Source: Allobosea sp. 117 (GTDB lineage Bacteria; Pseudomonadota; Alphaproteobacteria; Rhizobiales; Xanthobacteraceae). From it: a stretch of 64,000 nucleotides of DNA. Every line of letters starts with the position of its first letter. Positions within the stretch are counted from its first letter, which is position 1. The notes beneath the pieces are model-generated. The model was not told the DNA's origin. It worked only from the letters and a program-made list of their open reading frames with translations, and searched no databases. Position numbers and translations under genes: made by a program. The stretch spans positions 248,001 to 312,000 of the forward strand of contig NZ_JNLC01000013.1 in the NCBI RefSeq assembly GCF_000702305.1. The letters are read 5' to 3'. This document shows positions 15,920 to 24,609 of this stretch, one piece after another.

Positions 15920-17230
15920 CTATCTGCGCTCGTCGGCGATCACCCTTCCGTCGTTGGGCAGCCGGCGGCCGGCTACCAACTCGACCTGCCCGGCGATGCG
16001 GGCGACGTCGAGCAGCGTGGCGGCGAGGCTCTTCTGCAGGTCCGGCGTCGTGTCCCGCGTCTCGGCCGAGAGCACCGCGGTCTCCTTCCCGCCCTTTCCG
16101 CTCAGGGTGAGCCGCAGCCGGCCGAGGCCAGGGTGGCGCCGGCGGAGCTGGGCGATCTGCGCGGGCGTCACCGTCTTCTCGCCGACCCGCGCCGCCTGAT
16201 CCGCCGTGCACAGCCAGCCGGCGAGGCGGGTATTGGTGCGCCCGCTCGCATCGGTGCCGGGGAGCTGCGCGGAGATCATCCCCGTGCCGAGCCGCACGAA
16301 GGGGCTGTGCGGATCGAAGGTGGTGATGACCAGTTCGCCCGCATCGCCCGGCTCGACGGGGTCGCCGGTGCCCGGGTGGACGATCTCGGCGATGAATCCC
16401 TCGTTCAGCACGAAGCCGTCATGCGCGCTCGTCTCATAGGCGATGACGCCGAGCTCGGCCGTCGTCATGGTGGTGAAGGTTTCGATGCCCTTCCCAGCCA
16501 GCTCGGCCCGCGTCTGCGCATCGATGGGGCCGTCGCCGATCAGGGCGATGCGCAGCGAGGAAACGTCGCGGCCGATCTGCGCGGCGCGGTGCAGCAGCTT
16601 GCTTATGCGCTCGGCGGTGCCGGCGAGCGCGACCGGCGCGAGATGCTCGATGATGGCGATGCGCTCGTCGAGCTCGGCGTCGTTCGTGGACGGACCCGCC
16701 GGCACGACCGGGCAGCCGAGCGCGCGGCAGCCGGAATCGATCACGAAGCCGGCCGGCGCCAGGTGATAGGACTGGCAGTTGACGACGATGTCACCCTTGC
16801 GAAGGCCGGCGGCGAACAGCGCCCGCGCCGCCAGCCATGCGTCATGGGCGGCGGCTTCGGGCGCGTAGAAGCCGCCGGGCGATGCGAAGACGCGCTTGAA
16901 GGCGGTGACCGGCTCCGGCACCAGCCCACCGAAGGGCGGCCGGCCCGCCTGCATGCCGGCGAGATCGGCGCGGCGCAGCACGGGCAGGCGGGCAAGCGCC
17001 TCGCGCGACGTCACGCTGCGGGCATCCGTGCCGCTGAGCAGCCAGGCCCAGCCCTTCGCCACCTTGGCGCTGCGGATGAGATGCGGCAGGCGCGCCATCA
17101 GCTCTTCCTCGCGCTCGGTGGCCGGGCGCGTCTCGCGGTCGTCGAAATGCGCGGCGGTGGGACCGGGCGGCATGCCCGGCGCGGCGGCGAGACCGGTGAC
17201 AGGCGGCAGGGACGCGGCAAGCGACATCAT
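15920..17230 (-). CDS. PaaK/CapK-like AMP-dependent ligase with degenerate motifs
   Basis: A 436-residue protein aligning by pattern with phenylacetate-CoA ligases: an N-terminal helix HFDDRETRPATEREEELMARLPHLI, a central GCRALGCPVVPAG, the ExG motif in TMTTAELGVIAYETS and GELVITTFDPHSPFVRLGTG. Key residues differ from active PaaK. The P-loop (usually SSGTTGKP) reads FASPGGFYAPE, and the GD of the hydrolase-like motif is GM. It may therefore not adenylate, or may use an altered mechanism. GGAGG eight bases before the ATG supports the start. It is isolated on the minus strand. Call it a PaaK-related protein of unknown activity. Confidence 0.8.
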   Translation of the reverse strand: MMSLAASLPPVTGLAAAPGMPPGPTAAHFDDRETRPATEREEELMARLPHLIRSAKVAKGWAWLLSGTDARSVTSREALARLPVLRRADLAGMQAGRPPFGGLVPEPVTAFKRVFASPGGFYAPEAAAHDAWLAARALFAAGLRKGDIVVNCQSYHLAPAGFVIDSGCRALGCPVVPAGPSTNDAELDERIAIIEHLAPVALAGTAERISKLLHRAAQIGRDVSSLRIALIGDGPIDAQTRAELAGKGIETFTTMTTAELGVIAYETSAHDGFVLNEGFIAEIVHPGTGDPVEPGDAGELVITTFDPHSPFVRLGTGMISAQLPGTDASGRTNTRLAGWLCTADQAARVGEKTVTPAQIAQLRRRHPGLGRLRLTLSGKGGKETAVLSAETRDTTPDLQKSLAATLLDVARIAGQVELVAGRRLPNDGRVIADERR

Positions 17231-17462
17231 GCGATCGACCTCCGTTGCTGGCGGCGATCCGGCGCCTGTGGCGCATGGAGGCAGGACGATGCCGAGAGGG
17301 TGCAGCGCGGGCCTGTGGACGAGGGGCGCAGCGCCCGATCTGCCTCCTGCTCCTGCGGTCCTTCAGGCACTGGCCCGGCCGCGATGCTGGCATTTCCTCC
17401 GGGCGCCGTTCGCCGGCGCCTCGTATGGTGTCATAGTGGCGTCATCTGCCAGCGCGTCAAGC

Positions 17463-18482
17463 TCAGGACAGAAACAGCTTCTCGCTCGCCATGTAGCCGG
17501 TGAGCAGGGCGAGGCCGAAGACGACGAGCGCGAGGGCGGCCGCGAACTCGACGCCGCGCAGCAGGATCATGCCGGCCCCGGCCGGCCGGTTGGCGGCGAG
17601 CCGCACCGCGATATGCTTGCCGAACACCGCGATGGCGGCGATGCCGGTGACGGTGAGAGCCGTGCCGAGACCCATCAGCAGGGTGGCCGCGGCACCCATC
17701 CAGAAGATGCCCTGGGTCAGCGCGAAGACCAGCACCAGAACCGCCCCGGTGCAGGGCCGCAGGCCCACCGAGAACACCGCGCCGAGCCATTCGCGCCAGC
17801 CGCCGCCGGCGGGAATCGTTGACGGATCGGGCATATGGGCGTGGTCGGCGCCGCAGTCGCAGTCGGGTCCGTGGAGGTGCGCGGGCGGCGCGCCGCGCAG
17901 CGCGGCGAAGAACCCGCGGCCCTTGGACAGCGCGAGCCGGAGGCCGAGCAGCACGATCAGCCCGTAGGCGGCGATCTCGATGATGTTGACGGCGCGCGAG
18001 GTGGTCTGCGCCGTGGCGCCGAGGATCACAGCGAAGATGCCGGCCACCGCGATGGCGGTGAGCGCCTGGAGGAGCGCGCTGGCGAAGGCGAGGCCGGCGC
18101 CGCGCTTCAACGTCGCTTCATTGGCAAGGAGATAGGAGGAGATCACGGCCTTGCCGTGGCCCGGCCCGGCGGCGTGGAACACGCCATAGGCGAAGGAGAT
18201 GGCGCCGAGCGTCGCAAAGGCCGAGCCGTCGGCCCTCGCCTCCCGCACCGCCGCGGTGAGCAGGCGGTAGAACTCCGCCTGCTTGGCGAGGATGTATCCC
18301 GTGAGCCCTCCGACCGGCTCCGGACCGGCGGCCGGCGGTGCCCCGACGCCGAACGGATTGGCCTCGGCGACGCCGTGGCAGGTCAGGATGACGAGCAGCG
18401 CGGTGAGGCCGGTCAGCGCGATCAGGCCGGCCGTTCCGGCGCGCGGCCGGGCCGGCGCGGACGGCGCACCGCTCACGGACAT
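17463..18482 (-). CDS. NicO/RcnA-family nickel/cobalt (possibly zinc) permease
   Basis: A 339-residue inner-membrane protein with about six helices. Family motifs are GVFHAAGPGHGKAVISSYLL (metal-path His residues) and SVGLRPCTGAVLVLVFALTQG. A cytoplasmic or periplasmic loop rich in His and Cys (HLHGPDCDCGADHAHMP) would bind metal. Relatives export or import Ni and Co; partners with DUF1007 genes are often tied to zinc or nickel supply. The gene overlaps the DUF1007 gene by ten bases, so the two act together. Direction of transport cannot be decided from sequence. Confidence 0.88.
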   Translation of the reverse strand: MSVSGAPSAPARPRAGTAGLIALTGLTALLVILTCHGVAEANPFGVGAPPAAGPEPVGGLTGYILAKQAEFYRLLTAAVREARADGSAFATLGAISFAYGVFHAAGPGHGKAVISSYLLANEATLKRGAGLAFASALLQALTAIAVAGIFAVILGATAQTTSRAVNIIEIAAYGLIVLLGLRLALSKGRGFFAALRGAPPAHLHGPDCDCGADHAHMPDPSTIPAGGGWREWLGAVFSVGLRPCTGAVLVLVFALTQGIFWMGAAATLLMGLGTALTVTGIAAIAVFGKHIAVRLAANRPAGAGMILLRGVEFAAALALVVFGLALLTGYMASEKLFLS

Positions 18483-19138
18483 TTCACCGTGACGCGGTTG
18501 GCGAATTGCGAGCCATAGGCGCTGGCCGAGGTCAGCGCGTTGAAGAAGGATTCGGACAGCGTCGCCGAGGTGGCGCCCGCCGCCGGGTCCGGGCGATGCA
18601 GGTCGAGCGTGCAGCCCTGCGCGTCACCGGCGAGCTTCACCGGATCGTTGTCGGCGAGGTCGAAGGCGACGAAATAGGTCGGGTCGTAGACGTCCAGCGC
18701 CAGCGTGCCGCTGCGCGCCAGGGGCTTGGCCAGCGGCAGGGTGAAGTGCAGCGTCAGCGAGGTGCCGTCATAGCTGAGCGAATAGTCCTTCGGCGGGTTG
18801 AAGGGCAGCTTGTCCTTCCCGCGCGTCGCGAAGGTGAAGTAGTCGAACTCCTTCAGCGAATCGATGTTCACCTGCGCCAGCTCCTTCAGCGTCGCCTCGG
18901 TCGGCTTGCCGTCCGGCGTGGTGGCGAGGCCCTGCAGCGCATAGGCGGAGAAGCCCTCGTCGAAGGTCCAGGCGTGCTTCACCCCGGTGAGCGTGCCGTC
19001 CGCCGCGTAATCGAGCTCGGAGCGCACGCTGACCCACACATGCGGGTGGGCGAGGGCGGGGCCCGCGAATGCCAGCAGCGCCAGCGCGGCGGCGGAGAGG
19101 CGGGCCAGGGAGGGGCTGATCCGGCGGCGGTTCTGCAA
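18473..19138 (-). CDS. DUF1007 family exported protein, partner of the metal permease
   Basis: A 221-residue protein with a signal peptide ending in GPALAHPHVWVSV. The mature N-terminus HPHVWV is the DUF1007 hallmark and a plausible metal site, followed by AWTFDEGFSAY and a beta-rich domain with SLSYDGTSLTLHFTLPLAKPL. DUF1007 proteins are encoded with NicO or similar permeases and are thought to deliver metal from the periplasm. Here the reading frame overlaps the permease gene, supporting a complex. No Zur-like box was seen upstream, unlike the znu operon. Confidence 0.88.
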   Translation of the reverse strand: MQNRRRISPSLARLSAAALALLAFAGPALAHPHVWVSVRSELDYAADGTLTGVKHAWTFDEGFSAYALQGLATTPDGKPTEATLKELAQVNIDSLKEFDYFTFATRGKDKLPFNPPKDYSLSYDGTSLTLHFTLPLAKPLARSGTLALDVYDPTYFVAFDLADNDPVKLAGDAQGCTLDLHRPDPAAGATSATLSESFFNALTSASAYGSQFANRVTVKCP

Positions 19139-19332
19139 AGCGGCTGTCCCGTTTCGAAGCTCGCCCGAGTGGTGTGCGCCGAGTTCGGCGGAATGGTGGC
19201 GGGCGGCCCTGAACAGGCGTCATGCCGGTGTGGTGAAGTGGGCGGCGAAAAAATCCGGACGGCGATGTCGGCCCTGCCGCGCCCCGCACGTCCTTGATGC
19301 ATGGATCGATAACCACCCCAGGAGGAAGGCCA

Positions 19333-19776
19333 ATGCCCGGTACCGTACGTCTGCACCGCGTTCTCGCGACCACGCCGGAGAAGCTCTACCGCGCCTTCAT
19401 CGAGGCGGACGCGCTGGCGAAATGGCTGCCGCCGAACGGCTTCCTGTGCACCGTGCACCATCTGGAACCCAAGGTCGGCGGCACGTTCCGCATGTCGTTC
19501 CGCAACTTCACCACCGGCCACAGCCACGCCTTCGGCGGCACCTATGTCGAGCTCGTGCCCGGCGAGCGCCTGCGCTACACCGACACGTTCGACGACCCCA
19601 ACCTGCCCGGCGAGATCGTGGTCAGCGTCACGCTGAAGAAGGTCTCGGTCGGCACCGAGCTCTCCATCGTGCAGGAGGGCATACCGGACGTCATTCCGGT
19701 CGAGGCCTGCTATCTCGGCTGGCAGGATTCGCTGCGGAACCTCGCGCAGGTCGTCGAGCCCGAGATCAACCAGTAG
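19333..19776 (+). CDS. SRPBCC (AHSA1-like) domain protein
   Basis: A 147-residue START-like protein: VRLHRVLATTPEKLYRAFIEADALAKWLPPNGF at the N-terminus, VGGTFRMSFRNFTTG, and a C-terminal helix YLGWQDSLRNLAQVVEPEI. AHSA1-like relatives fold around a hydrophobic cavity and may bind lipids or assist protein folding; no enzyme activity can be inferred. The start follows GGAGGAAGG. It is 77 bp upstream of a VOC protein gene on the same strand, with which it is often paired in alphaproteobacteria. Confidence 0.88.
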   Translation: MPGTVRLHRVLATTPEKLYRAFIEADALAKWLPPNGFLCTVHHLEPKVGGTFRMSFRNFTTGHSHAFGGTYVELVPGERLRYTDTFDDPNLPGEIVVSVTLKKVSVGTELSIVQEGIPDVIPVEACYLGWQDSLRNLAQVVEPEINQ

Positions 19777-19853
19777 CGATTAGCGGCACGCAGGCGCGGC
19801 CGAACTTGGCCCGACGCCCCCAATCCGATCGGCTTCAATAGGGAGGAACAGCC

Positions 19854-20348
19854 ATGACGACGTCCAGGAACACCAGGCCGAAGAACGCGGTCTGCATCTG
19901 GTACGACAAGGACGCCGAAGAAGCGGCCCGCTTCTATGCCGGGGTGTTTCCGGACAGCGCGGTGGGCACCGTCCACCTGGCGCCCGAGGACTACCCGTCC
20001 GGCAAGGCGGGCGACGTGCTCGTGATCGAGTTCACCGTCGCCGGCATCCCCTGCCTCGGGCTGAATGGCGGGCCGATGTTCAAGCACAATGAGGCGTTCT
20101 CGTTCCAGATCTCCACGGAGGACCAGGAGGAGACCGACCGCTACTGGAACGCCATCGTCGGCAATGGCGGGCAGGAAAGCGAATGCGGCTGGTGCAAGGA
20201 CCGCTGGGGCATCTCCTGGCAGATCACGCCGCGCGTGCTGATGGAGGCCATGGCCGCCGGCGGCGAGGAAGCCAGGCGCGCCTTCGCGGCGATGATGACG
20301 ATGGGCAAGATCGACGTGGCGGCGATCGAGGCGGCGCGAAGGGGGTGA
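19854..20348 (+). CDS. VOC family protein (PhnB/3-demethylubiquinone methyltransferase-like fold)
   Basis: A 164-residue vicinal-oxygen-chelate protein: AVCIWYDKDAEEAARFYAGVFPDSAVG, then FTVAGIPCLGLNGGPMFKHNEAFSFQI and the C-terminal CGWCKDRWGISWQITPRVLMEAM. These are the signatures of the PhnB subgroup, small metal-binding proteins of mostly unknown role and not phosphonate enzymes. The start follows GGGAGGAACAGCC. It is the last housekeeping-like gene before the lower-G+C TIR-like gene; a 164-bp spacer with a GTTGCC/GGCAAC hairpin separates the two convergent genes. Confidence 0.88.
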   Translation: MTTSRNTRPKNAVCIWYDKDAEEAARFYAGVFPDSAVGTVHLAPEDYPSGKAGDVLVIEFTVAGIPCLGLNGGPMFKHNEAFSFQISTEDQEETDRYWNAIVGNGGQESECGWCKDRWGISWQITPRVLMEAMAAGGEEARRAFAAMMTMGKIDVAAIEAARRG

Positions 20349-20512
20349 ACCAATACGACTGGGGCATCATCGGCCACACCGCTAGATACACGGCATTAGT
20401 AGAGGGCTAGTAAGCGCTGCAGAGGTTGCCCCGCTTGCCGTGGCAACTACAGTGGCCAGGGGTTGTCGTATTTGCTCCGTCCTGCCCTCTCTCGGGGAGC
20501 AGGCGGTGGGGA

Positions 20513-21637
20513 TCAATCAGCCGGCAATACTCCCTCGCGTTCCAGAACCTGTCGGACCTCTTCGAACGCGGCCGAAATGCGTCCTGCAGGGAACCGAATC
20601 TGACCCAGGCCCTGGATGTTGGAAAACTCCTCGCATCCTTCCTCAATCATCACGATGCCTTTCGTGAAACCGAGCCGGCCTTGAAACAATCCGACCTCAT
20701 GGATGACGTTCATCCGGGCCTGAAGCTTCCCGTCCTTCTGCTCATCTTCCGCTGTCATAATGACGAACGCGACGGCGGCGGCATCCATCATCTCCGACAG
20801 CCTCGCGATGTTCGTCACTCCCGCCACAGGGACGCGGTTGAATTCGTCAAACGGTAGTCCGAGGCGATCCTTTACGAAGTCCTTTAGCTCGCGCCAGGCT
20901 GGTGAACGGCCATGGCCAATGAAGACGTTTGTGCCAATCCTGCTATCAGCAACGCGGCGAGAGATCTTTCTAGCCAGATGAGAACCTCCTTTGCGCGCAG
21001 CCTCTGCCAGTTCGCGACAGGCGGTGAACGTGCTGTTCAGTGAGCCTGCTTCTGCCATAATCGCGATGTGAGGCGGAACCTGCACGCCTCCTCCGATTGC
21101 CTCGTAGTCCGAAGACAGAAGCTGCCCGCTGGGCTTCCAAAGGGCGAGCATTTCGATACGCGTGTGCGAATTCACGGACTCCACGTCAGCGGCCAGTTTC
21201 TCTAGGAATTTGTCCTCGCCTTTTGCCAACTCCCCCGCAAGTATTGAACTCACATCGGACTTCGCGCTCCTAAAGAAGGCGGCGGTTTTTTGCTCCTGCG
21301 CGTGTAACGCAGCCATGTCGGGATTGCCGGCCGATCTCCGGATATAGTCTTTGACATACTCTGGATCGTACTCCACCCATTTTCCACGCGTTTCGGAGTA
21401 GTAGCGGCCACGCAGGCCGTCGTTCAGGCTGAATCGCTCGCCTGCCGGGGGAGGCTGCAGATCGGCATAGTAAACCTTAGAATGATAGCCTAGCCATGAT
21501 CCAGAGAAGGAACGCCCGACACTGTTTGCGGCATTCATCAGCGCGGTAAGTATATCTTTCGGCTTCCCCTTCTCCGCCCAATCTGCCGCCGCATCTAACT
21601 TCGCAGCCAACTCTAGCAACTCCTCATCGGCCTGCAT
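20513..21637 (-). CDS. TIR-like (PF10137-type) nucleotide-binding protein, candidate phage-defence effector
   Basis: A 374-residue protein. Residues about 235-370 match the TIR-like predicted nucleotide-binding domain found in CBASS and Pycsar TIR effectors: NVFIGHGRSPAWRELKDFV (237-255), AFVIMTAEDE (290-299), ARMNVIHEVGLFQGRLGF (307-324) and EEFSNIQGLGQIRFP (336-350). Glu314 in VIHE is a candidate NADase residue. Residues 1-230 form a separate domain (GRSFSGSWLGYHSKVYYADL, GNPD, VPPHIAIMAE) that I take as a sensor; its function is unknown. GGAGGAG five bases before the ATG fixes the start. G+C is visibly lower (50% at 21481-21540 against 68% at 19501-19560), pointing to transfer. No cyclase, mobile-element or second defence gene adjoins it. 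It probably depletes NAD on infection; this is inference. Confidence 0.85.
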   Translation of the reverse strand: MQADEELLELAAKLDAAADWAEKGKPKDILTALMNAANSVGRSFSGSWLGYHSKVYYADLQPPPAGERFSLNDGLRGRYYSETRGKWVEYDPEYVKDYIRRSAGNPDMAALHAQEQKTAAFFRSAKSDVSSILAGELAKGEDKFLEKLAADVESVNSHTRIEMLALWKPSGQLLSSDYEAIGGGVQVPPHIAIMAEAGSLNSTFTACRELAEAARKGGSHLARKISRRVADSRIGTNVFIGHGRSPAWRELKDFVKDRLGLPFDEFNRVPVAGVTNIARLSEMMDAAAVAFVIMTAEDEQKDGKLQARMNVIHEVGLFQGRLGFTKGIVMIEEGCEEFSNIQGLGQIRFPAGRISAAFEEVRQVLEREGVLPAD

Positions 21638-21766
21638 GTCGTCTCCTCCACGTCTCAGATGAATATGGAGGGTGGCGAGAGTAGGTCTACGAAGGGAGTT
21701 ACTTATCAACAGCCCTAGTTCGGTGCCCGAGCGCCTCGGATGGGGGTAGGGAGGGCTCAAACGAAG

Positions 21767-21788
21767 AAAGGCGCCTCGCGGCGCCTTT
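21767..21788 (-). terminator. intrinsic terminator of asd
   Basis: AAAGGCGCC and GGCGCCTTT form a perfect nine-base stem with a four-base loop, followed on the minus strand by TTTCTTCG (T residues shared with the stem). It lies 54 bases beyond the asd stop and separates it from the TIR-like gene. The A/T symmetry means it could act in both directions. Confidence 0.75.
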
Positions 21789-21841
21789 CCGTAATCTTCG
21801 ACCTTCAGGAAAAGCGGCATTCCGCTTCCCGATCAGCCCCC

Positions 21842-22876
21842 TCACGCGGCCTTCTGCTTGGGGGCCAGCAGCTTGCGGTTGACGAGCACTTCGGCGATCT
21901 GCACCGCGTTCAGCGCCGCGCCCTTGCGCAGATTGTCCGACACGCACCAGAAGGAGAGGCCGTTCTCCACCGTCGCGTCCTCGCGGATGCGCGAGACGTA
22001 GGTGGCGTCCTCGCCGGCCGCCTCATAGGGCGTGATGTAGCCGCCGGGCTCGCGCTTGTCGACGACCAGCACGCCCGGCGCGTTGCGCAGCGCCGAGGTC
22101 GCCTCCTCCACCGTGATCGGCTTCTCGAACTCGACGTTCACCGCCTCGGAATGGGCGATGAAGACGGGCACGCGAACCGCGGTGCAGGTGAGCTTGATCT
22201 TCGGATCGAGGATCTTCTTGGTCTCGGCCATCACCTTCCATTCTTCCTTGGTGTAGCCGTCTTCCATGAAGACATCGATCTGCGGGATCACGTTGAAGGC
22301 GATGCGCTTGGGGAACTTCTTCGCCTCGACTGGATCGGACACGAACACCGCGCGGGTCTGCGCGAACAGTTCGTCCATGGCGTCCTTGCCGGCGCCGGAG
22401 ACCGACTGGTAGGTCGCCACGACGACACGCTTGATGGTCGCCAGCTCGTGCAGCGGCTTCAGCGCGACGACGAGCTGGGCGGTCGAGCAGTTCGGGTTGG
22501 CGATGATGTTCTTCTTGGTGAAGCCCTTGATCGCGTCCGCGTTCACTTCCGGCACGATCAGCGGAACGTCGCTATCGTAGCGGAAGGCCGAGGAATTATC
22601 GATCACCACGCAGCCCTGCGCGCCGATCTTCGGCGACCACTGCTTGGACACCTCGCCGCCCGCCGACATCAGGCAGATGTCGGTGTCGGAGAAGTCGTAA
22701 TGCTCGAGGGCTTTGACTTTGAGCGTCTTGTCGCCGAAGGAGACCTCCGTGCCGACCGAGCGGCGGGAGGCGAGCGCGACCACCTCGTCCGCGGGGAAGC
22801 CCCGCTCGGCGAGGATGTCGAGCATTTCACGGCCCACATTGCCTGTGGCGCCGACGACGGCGACCTTGTAGCCCAT
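21842..22876 (-). CDS. asd: aspartate-semialdehyde dehydrogenase
   Basis: A 344-residue enzyme that reduces aspartyl phosphate to aspartate semialdehyde with NADPH, feeding lysine, diaminopimelate, threonine and methionine synthesis. The N-terminal VAVVGATGNVGREMLDIL binds NADP; the catalytic cysteine is in NIIANPNCSTAQLVVAL (about residue 130); later motifs include YQSVSGAGKDAMDEL and the catalytic His region VPVFIAHSEAVNVEF. GGAG before the ATG at 22876 defines the start. A clear terminator follows. Confidence 0.97.
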   Translation of the reverse strand: MGYKVAVVGATGNVGREMLDILAERGFPADEVVALASRRSVGTEVSFGDKTLKVKALEHYDFSDTDICLMSAGGEVSKQWSPKIGAQGCVVIDNSSAFRYDSDVPLIVPEVNADAIKGFTKKNIIANPNCSTAQLVVALKPLHELATIKRVVVATYQSVSGAGKDAMDELFAQTRAVFVSDPVEAKKFPKRIAFNVIPQIDVFMEDGYTKEEWKVMAETKKILDPKIKLTCTAVRVPVFIAHSEAVNVEFEKPITVEEATSALRNAPGVLVVDKREPGGYITPYEAAGEDATYVSRIREDATVENGLSFWCVSDNLRKGAALNAVQIAEVLVNRKLLAPKQKAA

Positions 22877-23032
22877 CTCAAATCTCCTGGTGGCCCTGCC
22901 ATTCACAGGCTCGGGCAAGCGCGGGCTTTTACGCGATAAGGGGTTAAGAGGCAACGGGTGGGGGTGCTTTCAAGGCCCGAGCGGGCCCGGCTCTGCTCAT
23001 TTGTGCTGTTTCGGTCGGCATGACGAGACCGC

Positions 23033-23232
23033 CACTCCGCGTCATCCCGGCCGCAGCGAAGCGGAGTGCCGGGATCGCTTTCCGATTTCATGTTCTCATT
23101 CGGGACCCAATGCTTCGAACAGGTCCAGCCATTCGGGATTTCCGGCTTCGACTTCGTCCGGGATGACGACAACCAAATTTCATTACGTCATCCGGCCGGC
23201 GGCGAAGCCGGAGAGCCAGGATCGTCATCCGC
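23033..23232. repeat. palindromic repeats in the asd-ispG spacer
   Basis: The 370-bp gap 22877-23246 holds no gene. It contains interleaved inverted pairs, CACTCCGC (23033-23040)/GCGGAGTG (23061-23068) and ATCCCGG (23044-23050)/CCGGGAT (23069-23075), which can form alternative hairpins. Further GTCATCC and CCGGCG...GCCGG fragments follow near 23160-23225. The same GTCATCCCGG vocabulary recurs at 36083-36115 and 53211-53497, so this is one repeat family of the genome. Confidence 0.55.
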
Positions 23233-23246
23233 ACTCGCGTGCCTGC

Positions 23247-24542
23247 CTACTCCGCCGCGCCCTGCCGCGCGATCCCGAACCGGCGCTCGACGTAGTCCTC
23301 GACGATCTTCTTGAAATCCTCGCGCAGGCTGGGGCCGCGCAGGGTCATCGCCTTCTTGCCGTCGATATAGACCGGCGCGGTGGGGAACTCTCCGGTGCCG
23401 GGCAGCGAGATGCCGATGTCGGCGTGCTTGCTCTCGCCGGGGCCGTTCACAATGCAGCCCATCACCGCGACGTTCAGCGTCTCGACGCCGGGATAATGGC
23501 GCTTCCATTCCGGCATGCGGGTGCGGATGTAGTCCTGCACCTCGAAGGCCAGCTCCTGGAAGGTGGTGGAGGTGGTGCGCCCGCAGCCGGGGCAGGCGGC
23601 CACCAGCGGCACGAAGGTGCGCAGCCCCATGGTCTGCAGCATCTCCTGCGCCACCGTCACCTCGCGGGTGCGGTCGCCGCCGGGTTCGGGGGTGAGCGAG
23701 ACGCGGATGGTGTCGCCGATGCCTTGTTGCAACAGAATGCCCATGGCGGCGGTCGAGGCGACGATGCCCTTCGAGCCCATGCCCGCCTCGGTGAGGCCGA
23801 GATGCAGGGCATAGTCGGCGCGCCGCGCCAGCTCGGAATAGACGGTGATCAGGTCCTGCACCGCCGAAACCTTGGCGGAGAGGATGATTTTTTCACGCGG
23901 AAGCCCGATTTCCTCGGCCAGGGCGGCGGAGATCAGCGCCGAGCGGATCAGCGCCTCGCGGGTCACCGCGCGGGCGTCGGCCGGACGGGCCAGCGCCGCG
24001 TTCTCGTCCATCAGCCGGGTCAGCAGCTCGTCGTCGAGCGAGCCCCAATTGGCACCGATGCGCACCGGCTTGCCGTGTTTTATCGCGATCTCGACGATGG
24101 TGGTGAAGTGCCGGTCGCGCTTCTGGCCGAAGCCGACATTGCCGGGATTGATGCGGTACTTGTCGAGCGCCTGCGCGCAGGCCGGATGCTCGGCGAGCAG
24201 GATATGGCCGTTATAGTGGAAGTCGCCGACGATGGGGGTATCGAGCCCCATGGCCAGCAGCTTCTCCTTGATGTGCGGCAGGGCGGCGGCGGACTCGGCA
24301 CGGTCCACCGTGACGCGCACGATCTCCGAGCCGCCACGGGCGAGCGCGGCGACCTGGCGGACGGTCGCATCGACATCCGCCGTGTCGGTGTTGGTCATGG
24401 ACTGCACGACCACCGGCGCGCCGCCGCCGACGAGGACGCCGCCGACCCTCACCGGCACGGTGAGGCGGCGCGGGGCAGGGCCGGCGGCCTCCAGCTCCGG
24501 GGCGACGACGGGCGAAGCGGCGGTGTCGGGCGCGGCGTTCAT
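23247..24542 (-). CDS. ispG: 4-hydroxy-3-methylbut-2-enyl diphosphate synthase (flavodoxin)
   Basis: A 431-residue GcpE enzyme of the MEP isoprenoid pathway; it reductively converts MEcPP to HMBPP. The TIM-barrel start [18 protein letters not shown] and [15 protein letters not shown] are typical, and the 4Fe-4S ligands lie in [15 protein letters not shown] and the later [17 protein letters not shown]. An N-terminal extension of about 35 Ala/Pro-rich residues precedes the fold. It is 67 bp downstream of zur on the same strand, with no evident functional link. Confidence 0.97.
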   Translation of the reverse strand: MNAAPDTAASPVVAPELEAAGPAPRRLTVPVRVGGVLVGGGAPVVVQSMTNTDTADVDATVRQVAALARGGSEIVRVTVDRAESAAALPHIKEKLLAMGLDTPIVGDFHYNGHILLAEHPACAQALDKYRINPGNVGFGQKRDRHFTTIVEIAIKHGKPVRIGANWGSLDDELLTRLMDENAALARPADARAVTREALIRSALISAALAEEIGLPREKIILSAKVSAVQDLITVYSELARRADYALHLGLTEAGMGSKGIVASTAAMGILLQQGIGDTIRVSLTPEPGGDRTREVTVAQEMLQTMGLRTFVPLVAACPGCGRTTSTTFQELAFEVQDYIRTRMPEWKRHYPGVETLNVAVMGCIVNGPGESKHADIGISLPGTGEFPTAPVYIDGKKAMTLRGPSLREDFKKIVEDYVERRFGIARQGAAE

Positions 24543-24609
24543 GCGCGGATGGTCCGATGGCGCGGAAGGGCGATGCTGGCGCCCGGCGTAGACGCGGTGC
24601 CGGGCGCCG

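Noticed and set aside
20513-21637. A full CBASS or Thoeris operon around the TIR-like gene
   Set aside because: Neighbours are a VOC protein, SRPBCC protein and asd; no cyclase, ThsA-like or other defence gene is adjacent.
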